From Pseudomonas sp. P8_229 (lineage in GTDB: Bacteria; Pseudomonadota; Gammaproteobacteria; Pseudomonadales; Pseudomonadaceae), in contig NZ_CP125378.1 of the NCBI RefSeq assembly GCF_034008635.1, forward strand, positions 3,906,501 through 3,970,500: DNA of 64,000 nucleotides. The letters run 5' to 3'. This document shows positions 36,255-45,101 of the stretch, piece by piece (within the stretch, counting starts at the first letter, position 1; each line of letters opens with the position of its first letter). The notes under the pieces are model-generated. The model did not search any database. It saw only the letters and a list, made by a program, of their open reading frames with translations, and was not told the DNA's origin. The position numbers and the translations under genes were made by a program.

Positions 36255-39200
36255 ATGGATGATATGGACAATTTTCTGGATTTATTCGCCGACCAGGTTC
36301 GGCGGGCGCCTGGCGCCATTGCGGCTTCGGATGGCTGCAACAGCCTGAGCTATCAAGATCTTGACGAGGTATCCGACGGTTTCGCCCGCAGGCTGAGCGC
36401 GGCATCCGTCAAGCCGGGCGATATTGTCGCGATCGGTCTGGAGCGGGGGCTCGGATTTCTGGTTTCGATGATTGGCCTGTTCAAGGTTGGGGCCGCGTAT
36501 CTGCCACTGGATCGCGCCCTGCCGCTGGACCGCCGGGCCTATATGCTGGAGCAATGCGGTTGTCGGTGGCTGATCGCGGAGCACGACAGCGGGTTAATGT
36601 TCGACGGTATTGGTCTTCTGACAATGCCGGCCCGGCTCGAAGACCTCAAGGGCGGGGCGCCGTACGAGCGCTGTGCACTGAAGGGCGACAGTCTTGCTTA
36701 TGTGATCTTCACCTCCGGCTCCACGGGGATGCCCAAGGGGGCGATGGTCCATCACGCGGGAATGCTCAATCACCTGCTGGCCAAAGTCGAAGACCTGGGG
36801 ATGCACAAGGCCCCCAGCGTGGCGCAGACAGCGCCACAGAGTTTCGATATTTCCGTCTGGCAATTCCTCGCGCCGCTCATCTGCGCCGGACGTACGGCAA
36901 TTCTGACCCGTTCGGAGTTTCTGGATCTGGATCGTTTGGGTGCGCGGATCGTGCACGACGAAATCGATATTCTGCAGGTGGTGCCCAGCCACCTGCTGGC
37001 CATTCTGGATGCGATTACGCTGGATGCGCAGAATGCGCGCTTCGATCGGTTGAGCTGTCTCGTCGCGACGGGCGAAGTGCTGCCCGTTTCACTTGCCCGG
37101 CGCTGGTTGGCGACCAAGCCTAATGTGCCGTTGGTCAATGCCTATGGGCCGACTGAGTGCAGTGACGATGTGACCCACCAGGTTATCTCCCGCATGCCTT
37201 CTGCCGATCACGCCATTCCGATCGGGCGGGCGGTGCGGGGTGTCCGGCTGGTGGTGCGTGACGCTGACCAGGTGGCGTTGCCCGTGGGTGAAGTCGGGGA
37301 GCTCTATGTCGAAGGGATTGCGGTGGGGCTGGGCTACATCGGTCGCCCCGACCTGACCGCCAAGGCGTTTGTCATTGTCGACGGCCAGCGAGCCTACAAG
37401 ACCGGCGACCTCGTCAGCTGTGATGATGAGGGAGTCTTTCACTATCACGGTCGAACCGATGATCAGGTCAAGGTGCGAGGTCACCGGATCGAACTGAGCG
37501 AGGTCGAATTCGGCATCCAGCGACTGGCTTACATCAAACAGGCGGCCGTGGTTCTCAACACTTCGCATACCCGAGCCTTTCTGACGGCTTTCATCGTCGA
37601 GCAGGAAGGCGCCGCAATCGATCCCGACACGCTGCGTCTTGACTTGCGCGGCCTCTTGCCGGAACACATGATCCCGTCCGAGTTCCGCATTCAGTCGTCT
37701 CTGCCCCAGACACCCAATGGCAAGATCGACAAGAAAAAACTCACGGCCACTGCTAATGAAACACGAGTGCCAGACGCCGCACAGAACGTTGCAGCAACGG
37801 CAACCGGGGCCGGACAGGTGCTGCTCGAGACCTGGCGCGATTTGCTGCGCAATCCGGCGTTGCAACCCACCGACGACTTTTTCAAACAAGGTGCCGATTC
37901 GATTCTCGCCTTGCAGTTCATTGCGCGGGCGAAGACCCAGGGATATGCCTTTACCCTGGGGGACATCTTCCGGAACCCGACCACACTCGGTCTGCTCAAG
38001 GTGGCCAGAACCCAAACTGCGGTGTCTGGCGTCGCAGCCGGCGCCAGCGGCAAACAGCAGGATCTGCAACAGGCGGGGGGTTATTCCTCATCGTTCAAAC
38101 AGATGTCGCCGGCGCAGAAGGGCATCTACGTCCAGTCGCTGCGAACCCGTCATCGCACGACTTACGTTCTGCAGTTTTCGTTCCGCATGGTGCTGCCCGA
38201 TGACGGCACAGCGCTGCAAGAAGGGTGGCGCAAGGCTCATCAACATCATGAGTTGCTGCGCAGTGCGTTCGTCCTGGCACCGTCGGGTCAACCGGTGCGT
38301 ATCGTTGCCGAAGACGCACCACTGAGATGGTCCCGAACCAGTCTTCTGCACCTCGATCCAGTGCAACAGCGCAAGCATATCGAGGACTTCCTCATTCAGG
38401 ACAAACAGACAGGTTTCGAGCTGGATCAGCCTGCGCTTTATCGATTGCATCTGTTCCACCTGGGGGGCAACGATTATCAGTTTGTTCTCGGTGCGCACCA
38501 TCTCGTGCTTGATGGTGCTTCGATCTTCGCGCTGATGAGCGAAGTATTCTCGGGGGCGCCAGCGCTGCCGGATGCGTTTTCAAGCTACATCGCCGATCAG
38601 GAAAAATTCCACCTGAAACCGCAGGACCAGCAGCTATGGTCAGAGCTCCTCGAGCCTTTCCATGTGCCGGTCTGCGTAGCTGACAAGCTGGCCGAGCCGT
38701 CCTTGAAACCGGTGGAACATCAGCTCATCGAAAGGCGTCTGCCCGCGACGCTTGAGCAGGCCATCGTGCGTCTGTGTGGGCGTGCCGGGGTCACCATTGC
38801 CTCTGTCGCGGCAACGGCTTGGGGCATGGCGCTCAATGCCGTGAACGGCAGACGGCACCAGTTATTCGGAATGATCGTCTCGGGCCGCGCCGACACCGGG
38901 GTTGGCCTGGATGATGTCGGGATGTACGCCAATACCTTGCCGATTCCCCTGGCACTGGCGCCGGCGCAAAGTCCGGAGGTCAGCCTGCAGGCCGTCAGCA
39001 GACGCATCGCCGAGTTGCTGTGTTTTGAATCGATATCGATGAACGAGACGTTGCTCAGCACACGCTCGCGTTTTACCAATGGCGCTTTTGATACGGTGCT
39101 GAATGTCGAGACGCTGGCAGACTGGGCTGCACTCGAGGTCCCCGGCGTCACGGTCGAGCTCACGCAGGTGACTGACCTCACCGAGTTTGCATTTGCTGTT

Positions 39201-42200
39201 GAAGTCCTCAGCAGCGGCGATGCAATCACTGTGGATTTCATTCGCGATCCAGAGCATGTCTCCCTGGCGCGGGCAGAGGCGCTGTGTGAACATTTCCTGA
39301 GTGCGCTGACGTACATCTGTGAAGCTCAGCGCCCTCTGCAGGAGTGGCTGAGCTGGAAAGGCGAGCCCGTGACCGGGTATGAAACGTCGGTTGCGAAAGA
39401 TCTGCCCCCGGCCTCCTCGCAGCACACACCTTTCGACACGGTAGTGCTGACGGCCACCCGTGCGATCATCGGCAACGACACGATTAGCCTGCAGCAGAAC
39501 TTCTTCTCTTCGGGTGGAGACTCGATCAGCGCGTTGCAACTCATTGCCCGTCTGAGAAGCGAGGGGATGACGATTGATCTTGATCGCATCTTTGCCAGTC
39601 GATCGCTGGCCGAAATCGCCCAGGCAGTGCGACCGCTTCACAGCGTCGGCAACGGGGAAGTCCATCCGCCGACCGGCGCAACCGCGCTCGTGCCCGTGCA
39701 GCGCTGGTTCGCCGAACAGCAACTGGTCAACGCTGACCATTGGTGCCTTGGCACGGCGATCGAGATTCACCGTACCGTTGCAGCCGATACCTTGGTCATG
39801 GCGACTCGCAAGACACTGCAGCGCTATCCGTTACTGAGCGCGCAGTTCAAGGTCGACGAAGGATACGCCCAGACCATTCCTGACATTCCCGTCGACGCGC
39901 AGTCGAGTTGCAAGACAGTGCAACTGGCTGCACCGATCGATCAATCGCTGGAGCAGATCCGGGCCGTGCTGGATGAGTCCCTGTCCGGTCTCGACCTCGA
40001 GCAGGGCGATCTGTTTCGCGCGGTGCTGTTCTGCACGCCGGATCCCGAAGCCAATCTGCTTGTTCTGGTGGCGCATCACCTGGTGGTCGATGCGGTGTCC
40101 CTGCGCATCCTTGTCGAGGATTATCTGCATCTCTTTGCAGGCACTGCGCTTCCTGCGCAGGTCACCTCCTTTCGCGGCTGGGCGCAGCAACTGGCGAGTG
40201 ACGGGCAGGCCTTCAAGAGCGACGTTCTGGCGCAGACTGCGTACTGGTCACGGGTCATCGAGACGCTCCCCGTCGCGAGACCGTTTGACCTGAACCGGCG
40301 GCCGTCGGGACGTACAGCAATACTGTCCCGGGGGCTGAACGTCGCGGCGACCAGCGCGCTGATCCGCGAGGTGCCTGCAGCGTACAACACCCGTATCAAT
40401 GACATCCTGATCTCGGCGCTGGTGCGGGCGTTTTCCGTCTGGCAGGCGCGTCCGGACATAGCGATCAACCTCGAAGGACATGGTCGCGAAAGCATCCTGG
40501 AAGGCGTCGACGTATCCCGCACGGTAGGCTGGTTCACGTCGGTGTTCCCGGTGTGCCTGCATGATCCTCAAGAGGGGCTCGGAAGTCTGATCCAGGCGAC
40601 CAAACGTACTCTTGCGGATATCCCGCAACGGGGAGTCGGGTATGGACTGCTGCGTTATCTGTGCAATGAGTCCCGGGTGATTCCTGCTGCCGAACCCATG
40701 GTGCAGTTCAACTATCTCGGGCAGTGGGACAACGTGTCGTTTGACGATCCTGATGTGTCGATGCCATCTGCCCAGGTCTTGAGCCTCGTCGATCAGGTAT
40801 CGGTGGATCCGCGTAACGGACGCCAGCATGCGCTGGAGATCGAGGCACGGATCGCCCAGGGTCGATTTGAAATCGACTGGTATTACGACGACGGGATCCT
40901 GTCCCCGCAGGAGGCCGAGAATCTTGCGACGCATTACGTCGATGCACTGGAGCAAATCATCGGACATTGCACGGCAGGCGCCGTGGTCCGTGTACCCGGC
41001 GACTATCCGGATGTCGATCTGACTGACGATGAGTTGCAGTCGTTGATTGCCGGCACCGGAGTCATGCCGGTGGATATCTATCCCTTGTCGCCGACGCAAG
41101 AGGGGATTCTGTTCCAGCACCTGATGAGCGATGACGACACCTATACGCTGCAATACGTCATGGACATCAACGGTGAAGTCGACAGCGGCGTGCTTGAGGC
41201 CGCGTGGCAATTGCTGGCCGGGCGCCATCCGATCCTGCGCACTGGGTTTTTCTGGGATGCGGTAGCGGGGCCGGTGCAGTATGTGTTGCAGAACGCAAAT
41301 TGCAGCTGGCAGATCATCGCGCACAGCGATGAGCCGACGCAGTATGAACGCCTGATGCACGACGATCGTTCACGAATCTTTGATCTGGCGACACCCGCGC
41401 TGACCCGCTTCACGCTGCTGTCCAATGGGTCGCAGGCGCACAAGTTGATCTGGACCTACCATCACATCCTTCTGGATGGCTGGTGTGTGGCCAAAGTCAT
41501 CAAAGAACTGTTTGCCATCTACGACCAGATGATCCGCGACGTTCAACCCGAGCCGGTTTTCGGCCCGGTCTATCGCGATTACATCGAGTGGCTGGCCAAT
41601 CAGCACGAGCGGGAAAAGCGTCCGTTCTGGCGACGTTATCTGGCGGGCGTGAGCCCAAGTCTCTTCACCAGCCCGGTGGCCTATCAGGCGTCCTCGCGTG
41701 CGGATGACAACGTCTACCGATTCAGACTCGGGCGCGACCTGTCGGGAGGCATCGAGCGATTCTGCACCGGACTGGGGGTGACCGTTGCGGTTCTCTTCCA
41801 GCGTATCTGGGGGCAGATCCTGGCAGAGAATACCGCAAGCCTCACACCGGTATTCGGCTGGGCGATTTCGGGGCGGCCTGTCGATCTTGAGGGGTCGCAA
41901 GACATCATCGGACTGATGACTTCAATCGTCCCGTGCAAGGTCGATGTACAGGCGCCGTTCTCCGCCGAGGCCCTTCGGCAGTTGCAACGCAGCAGTGCAG
42001 CGCTGCAGGACGAAGGACATGTCTCGATGAGTCATTTGCGAAATGCCGCCGGACTTGGCCTGGAGGATTTGTTCAATACCGTTCTGGTGGTCGAGAACTT
42101 CGAGCTTCAGGACAACTTGCCGGTCAGTGATCGCTACCGGCTCAGTAATCTGCAGTGGTTCGAGAAGTCAGAGTTCCCTTTGGTTCTCGGTCTGGTTCCG

Positions 42201-42374
42201 GCAGATGATTTTCTGATCGAACTCAACTTCAACCCCGAAAAATTCTGCGTTGCGCAAATGGCCGATCTTCAACAACGGATTGTTTTCCACGCGCGTCGAA
42301 TATCTTCTCTTGGAAATGGATACCTTGAGCATGATGCAAACTTACAGTGCGAATCAGTATCACAAGCTGGATAA
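36255..42374 (+). CDS. Nonribosomal peptide synthetase, A-T-C-T-E-C
   Basis: 2039 residues. Domains: A (about 1-500, TSGSTGMPKG at 153, NGKIDK near 490); T1 (Ser549 in GADS); C (His748-His749, HHLVLDG); T2 (Ser1090 in GGDS); E (about 1140-1560, His1274-His1275 in HHLVVDA, with EGHGRE and GVGYGLLRYL); terminal C (His1736-His1737, HHILLDG). All active residues are present. The A-domain pocket read by eye is D-I-W-Q-V-T-A-D-D-K, close to codes I associate with diaminobutyrate, so a diamino acid such as diaminopropionate is likely. T2 has no A domain of its own, so it must be loaded in trans. The E domain should give a D-residue. There is no thioesterase. The last 59 bases overlap the next gene. 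Confidence 0.93.
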   Translation: MDDMDNFLDLFADQVRRAPGAIAASDGCNSLSYQDLDEVSDGFARRLSAASVKPGDIVAIGLERGLGFLVSMIGLFKVGAAYLPLDRALPLDRRAYMLEQCGCRWLIAEHDSGLMFDGIGLLTMPARLEDLKGGAPYERCALKGDSLAYVIFTSGSTGMPKGAMVHHAGMLNHLLAKVEDLGMHKAPSVAQTAPQSFDISVWQFLAPLICAGRTAILTRSEFLDLDRLGARIVHDEIDILQVVPSHLLAILDAITLDAQNARFDRLSCLVATGEVLPVSLARRWLATKPNVPLVNAYGPTECSDDVTHQVISRMPSADHAIPIGRAVRGVRLVVRDADQVALPVGEVGELYVEGIAVGLGYIGRPDLTAKAFVIVDGQRAYKTGDLVSCDDEGVFHYHGRTDDQVKVRGHRIELSEVEFGIQRLAYIKQAAVVLNTSHTRAFLTAFIVEQEGAAIDPDTLRLDLRGLLPEHMIPSEFRIQSSLPQTPNGKIDKKKLTATANETRVPDAAQNVAATATGAGQVLLETWRDLLRNPALQPTDDFFKQGADSILALQFIARAKTQGYAFTLGDIFRNPTTLGLLKVARTQTAVSGVAAGASGKQQDLQQAGGYSSSFKQMSPAQKGIYVQSLRTRHRTTYVLQFSFRMVLPDDGTALQEGWRKAHQHHELLRSAFVLAPSGQPVRIVAEDAPLRWSRTSLLHLDPVQQRKHIEDFLIQDKQTGFELDQPALYRLHLFHLGGNDYQFVLGAHHLVLDGASIFALMSEVFSGAPALPDAFSSYIADQEKFHLKPQDQQLWSELLEPFHVPVCVADKLAEPSLKPVEHQLIERRLPATLEQAIVRLCGRAGVTIASVAATAWGMALNAVNGRRHQLFGMIVSGRADTGVGLDDVGMYANTLPIPLALAPAQSPEVSLQAVSRRIAELLCFESISMNETLLSTRSRFTNGAFDTVLNVETLADWAALEVPGVTVELTQVTDLTEFAFAVEVLSSGDAITVDFIRDPEHVSLARAEALCEHFLSALTYICEAQRPLQEWLSWKGEPVTGYETSVAKDLPPASSQHTPFDTVVLTATRAIIGNDTISLQQNFFSSGGDSISALQLIARLRSEGMTIDLDRIFASRSLAEIAQAVRPLHSVGNGEVHPPTGATALVPVQRWFAEQQLVNADHWCLGTAIEIHRTVAADTLVMATRKTLQRYPLLSAQFKVDEGYAQTIPDIPVDAQSSCKTVQLAAPIDQSLEQIRAVLDESLSGLDLEQGDLFRAVLFCTPDPEANLLVLVAHHLVVDAVSLRILVEDYLHLFAGTALPAQVTSFRGWAQQLASDGQAFKSDVLAQTAYWSRVIETLPVARPFDLNRRPSGRTAILSRGLNVAATSALIREVPAAYNTRINDILISALVRAFSVWQARPDIAINLEGHGRESILEGVDVSRTVGWFTSVFPVCLHDPQEGLGSLIQATKRTLADIPQRGVGYGLLRYLCNESRVIPAAEPMVQFNYLGQWDNVSFDDPDVSMPSAQVLSLVDQVSVDPRNGRQHALEIEARIAQGRFEIDWYYDDGILSPQEAENLATHYVDALEQIIGHCTAGAVVRVPGDYPDVDLTDDELQSLIAGTGVMPVDIYPLSPTQEGILFQHLMSDDDTYTLQYVMDINGEVDSGVLEAAWQLLAGRHPILRTGFFWDAVAGPVQYVLQNANCSWQIIAHSDEPTQYERLMHDDRSRIFDLATPALTRFTLLSNGSQAHKLIWTYHHILLDGWCVAKVIKELFAIYDQMIRDVQPEPVFGPVYRDYIEWLANQHEREKRPFWRRYLAGVSPSLFTSPVAYQASSRADDNVYRFRLGRDLSGGIERFCTGLGVTVAVLFQRIWGQILAENTASLTPVFGWAISGRPVDLEGSQDIIGLMTSIVPCKVDVQAPFSAEALRQLQRSSAALQDEGHVSMSHLRNAAGLGLEDLFNTVLVVENFELQDNLPVSDRYRLSNLQWFEKSEFPLVLGLVPADDFLIELNFNPEKFCVAQMADLQQRIVFHARRISSLGNGYLEHDANLQCESVSQAG

Positions 42375-43284
42375 CTTTATTGGCGATGTGCCGGTCTATC
42401 TGAAGATAGAAGGGTTGAATCCGGCCGGGTCGATAAAGCTCAAGACCGCTATCTCGCTGATTGAAGAAAGCGAGCGCCTGGGGCTACTTTCGCCCGGGCG
42501 AAAAGTCATCGAGTCCAGTTCGGGAAACCTAGGTGTTGCGTTATCGATGATCTGTGCGCAGCGCGGTTATCCGTTTACCTGCATTACCGATCCCAACGTC
42601 AACCAGGTAAGTGTCAACCTGATGAAGGCTTATGGTGCCGAAGTCATTGTCTGTGACACCCGCGACCGCAATGGTGGTTTTCTCGGGGCGCGCATTGCGC
42701 TGATTCAGGAAATGATCCGTCAGGATCCGAGGTATTTCTGGACCAACCAGTACGCCAACCCGGCCAATCCGCTGGCGCACTACAACAGGACTGCGCCGGA
42801 AATCCTGCAGCAGCGTCCCAACTGTAAATGGCTGTTTGTCGGTGCTGGCACCACTGGGACGCTTATTGGCTGCGCGCGCTATCTGCGTGAAAAAGCGCCG
42901 GACGTAAAACTGATTGCCGTCGATACCGTGGGTTCGATCAACTTTCAGGAGGTGCCCAGGAAGCGCTTGATTCCGGGTCTGGGAACGAGTCGGCGTCCGG
43001 AGATTCTCGACCGGGAACTGGTCGAGCATATCGAATTTGTCGATGAGGTCGAGACGATCCGCATGTGTCGCAGTGTTGCGCTGGACTACGGTCTGCTGCT
43101 CGGTGGCTCCACGGGAACCGTGCTGGTGGCGCTCAAGCGGCTGTGGAAACAGATTCCGGCGGGCGACGAAGTTGTTGTGATCAGTCCCGATATGGGCGAG
43201 CGGTATCTCGAAACGATCTATTCGGATCAGTGGTGTGACGCCAACTTTGGCAGCCAGATGTATCAACACTCGATGGTGGGTTGA
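42316..43284 (+). CDS. SbnA-like PLP synthase for 2,3-diaminopropionate
   Basis: About 322 residues, cysteine-synthase fold. The PLP lysine lies in NPAGSIKLKTA (Lys41 with this start); SSSGNLGVAL and GAGTTGTLIGCARYL bind cofactor and phosphate. SbnA condenses O-phosphoserine with glutamate to N-(1-amino-1-carboxyethyl)-glutamate, which SbnB then splits to L-diaminopropionate; the sbnB-like gene is three genes on. The N-terminus is shorter than in usual SbnA, lacking the IGNTPLV segment. The start is uncertain: ATG 42316 or 42331, both inside the NRPS 3' end and with weak ribosome sites. The stop overlaps a possible TTG start of the next frame. Confidence 0.87.
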   Translation: MDTLSMMQTYSANQYHKLDNFIGDVPVYLKIEGLNPAGSIKLKTAISLIEESERLGLLSPGRKVIESSSGNLGVALSMICAQRGYPFTCITDPNVNQVSVNLMKAYGAEVIVCDTRDRNGGFLGARIALIQEMIRQDPRYFWTNQYANPANPLAHYNRTAPEILQQRPNCKWLFVGAGTTGTLIGCARYLREKAPDVKLIAVDTVGSINFQEVPRKRLIPGLGTSRRPEILDRELVEHIEFVDEVETIRMCRSVALDYGLLLGGSTGTVLVALKRLWKQIPAGDEVVVISPDMGERYLETIYSDQWCDANFGSQMYQHSMVG

Positions 43285-43334
43285 GTCTTGGCGGTACGTT
43301 GGTTGATGTTTTCTCAGAGCGGAAGGAACCTAGC

Positions 43335-45098
43335 TTGTCACAACTACAATTTCCCCCGAGCGGTATCGCGCAAACACAGATCTTTCTCGATCAATGGGCC
43401 CGCGTCAGCCACGACCTCAAGGATGCTCCAGCCATCGAGGATGGCGGTGTTTCATATACCTATGCCGAAGTGGACGCAGACAGTCAGTTGATCGCGGCCT
43501 ATCTGGCAGACAACGCGATTGGTGCAGGTGCGATAGTTGCCATTGGTTGTCCGCGCGGCAAGGATCTGCTGGTGGCCTTGCTGGGTGTCATGAAGAGTGG
43601 TGCAGCGTTTGTCCTCATGGACCTGGACGCCGCGCCAGCCCGCTTGTCCGTGCAACTGGATGCAGCCACGGCGAAGCTGGTTCTGGTGCCCGACGGCTAC
43701 ACCGTCGGCGATAATCGCGCCCTGGCCGCAGAAAAGGTCGTGACCCTCGGTCAGGTTCGCGATGCCGCACAGTTCCTGTACTTCGACCAACCGCGGATAA
43801 CGCCACAAGACCTGGCGTACATCATCTTTACTTCAGGTTCTACCGGGCAACCGAAAGGGGTGATGGTTTCACACCGTGGCATCCCCAACCTTGCGCGCCA
43901 TGCACTGACGTATGGCATCAAGCAGGGCAGCCGGGTGCTGATGTTCTCCCCGGTCTGTTTCGACGCAATCATCGCCGAAATCGCCATGACCCTGTTCGCT
44001 GGTGGCTGTCTGGTTGCGGTGGCCGACCACGCGCTGCGGGATTTCGACAGCCTGCAAAGTCTGCTGTGCAATCGTCGGATCGATGTCGCCACGTTGCCGC
44101 CGTCACTGGTATCACTGCTGCCGCCCGAACTGCCGATCAGCCTGAGTACATTGATCGTGGCCGGCGAGAGGTGCAGCAATGAAGTGATTGCCAACTGGGC
44201 AGACAGAGTCCGTTTGATCAACGCCTATGGGCCTTCCGAAGCCACAGTCGCGACAACGGTCAAGCTGTGCACCCTTGATACCTCACCGGCGAATATCGGT
44301 CAGGCGATTTCCGCCGTTACGGTGCGCATCCTCGACGAAGCGCTGGAGCAAGTACCGGATGGCGAGCTGGGTGAGATCTACATCAGCGGAGTGAGTGTAG
44401 CCTTGGGCTATCTGGGCAATCCGGACTTGAGCGATGCGCGGTTTGTCCGTGGCCTGGATGGCGATGACAGCCTGAGCTTTCGCACCGGCGATTTCGCCAG
44501 GCGCGATGTGAACGCCGACATCCTGTTCGAGGGGCGTAAGGACGATCTGCTCAAAATCAACGGAAATCGCGTTGAGCTAGCGGAGATCGAGGCCTGTGCG
44601 ATGGCTTCGCGGCGAATTCGGAGCTGCCACGCCTGTTGCGTCGATGCCGGCACATTGGGCGTGAGAATCGCGCTGTTTGTGACCCCGTCGGACAACGCTG
44701 ACGGGGCGCAGCTGGAAGCTGAACTGAGGTCCAGAATCAGCGCCGAGTTGCCGGTTTACTTCATGCCTGCGCGCATCCTCGTTCTGGATGAACTGCCGCG
44801 CAATCCGGCGGGAAAAGTCGATAGGGCAGCATTGATCACGCAGTTGGCCGAGGTGACGGATGAAGGCGCAGCCGCAGAGGCAATGACACCTCACGAAGAA
44901 ACCCTGGCGCTGATCTGGGCCCAGATTCTTGGGCGCCCGATCGAGAACCGTGAGGCGAATTTCTTCGCATTGGGCGGCAACTCCCTCTTGGCGATGCGTC
45001 TCGTTGCGCTGATGAAACGCAGTGGTATTCAGGTCAATCTGAAGCGCGTGTTTGGCGCCCCGACCCTGGCGCAAATGGCCTGTCTGATCGAGGAGTAG
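43335..45098 (+). CDS. NRPS adenylation-thiolation protein (A-T)
   Basis: 587 residues. The A domain (about 20-505) has TSGSTGQPKG at 166, the core AYGPSEATV and a terminal NPAGKVDR with the catalytic lysine; the T domain follows (Ser550 in GGNS). The pocket read by eye is D-A-A-T-I-A-A-V-A-K, which somewhat resembles codes for aromatic or hydrophobic residues; I do not trust it further. TTG at 43335 is chosen because GGAAGGA lies seven bases upstream; an in-frame TTG at 43281 overlaps the previous stop. This carrier probably meets the terminal C domain of the large NRPS, and this A domain might also load its T2. Confidence 0.9.
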   Translation: MSQLQFPPSGIAQTQIFLDQWARVSHDLKDAPAIEDGGVSYTYAEVDADSQLIAAYLADNAIGAGAIVAIGCPRGKDLLVALLGVMKSGAAFVLMDLDAAPARLSVQLDAATAKLVLVPDGYTVGDNRALAAEKVVTLGQVRDAAQFLYFDQPRITPQDLAYIIFTSGSTGQPKGVMVSHRGIPNLARHALTYGIKQGSRVLMFSPVCFDAIIAEIAMTLFAGGCLVAVADHALRDFDSLQSLLCNRRIDVATLPPSLVSLLPPELPISLSTLIVAGERCSNEVIANWADRVRLINAYGPSEATVATTVKLCTLDTSPANIGQAISAVTVRILDEALEQVPDGELGEIYISGVSVALGYLGNPDLSDARFVRGLDGDDSLSFRTGDFARRDVNADILFEGRKDDLLKINGNRVELAEIEACAMASRRIRSCHACCVDAGTLGVRIALFVTPSDNADGAQLEAELRSRISAELPVYFMPARILVLDELPRNPAGKVDRAALITQLAEVTDEGAAAEAMTPHEETLALIWAQILGRPIENREANFFALGGNSLLAMRLVALMKRSGIQVNLKRVFGAPTLAQMACLIEE

Positions 45099-45101
45099 GT
45101 G

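Noticed and set aside
43281..43334. TTG at 43281 as start of the A-T protein
   Set aside because: It overlaps the previous stop neatly, but a much better ribosome site (GGAAGGA) serves TTG 43335. Kept as an alternative only.
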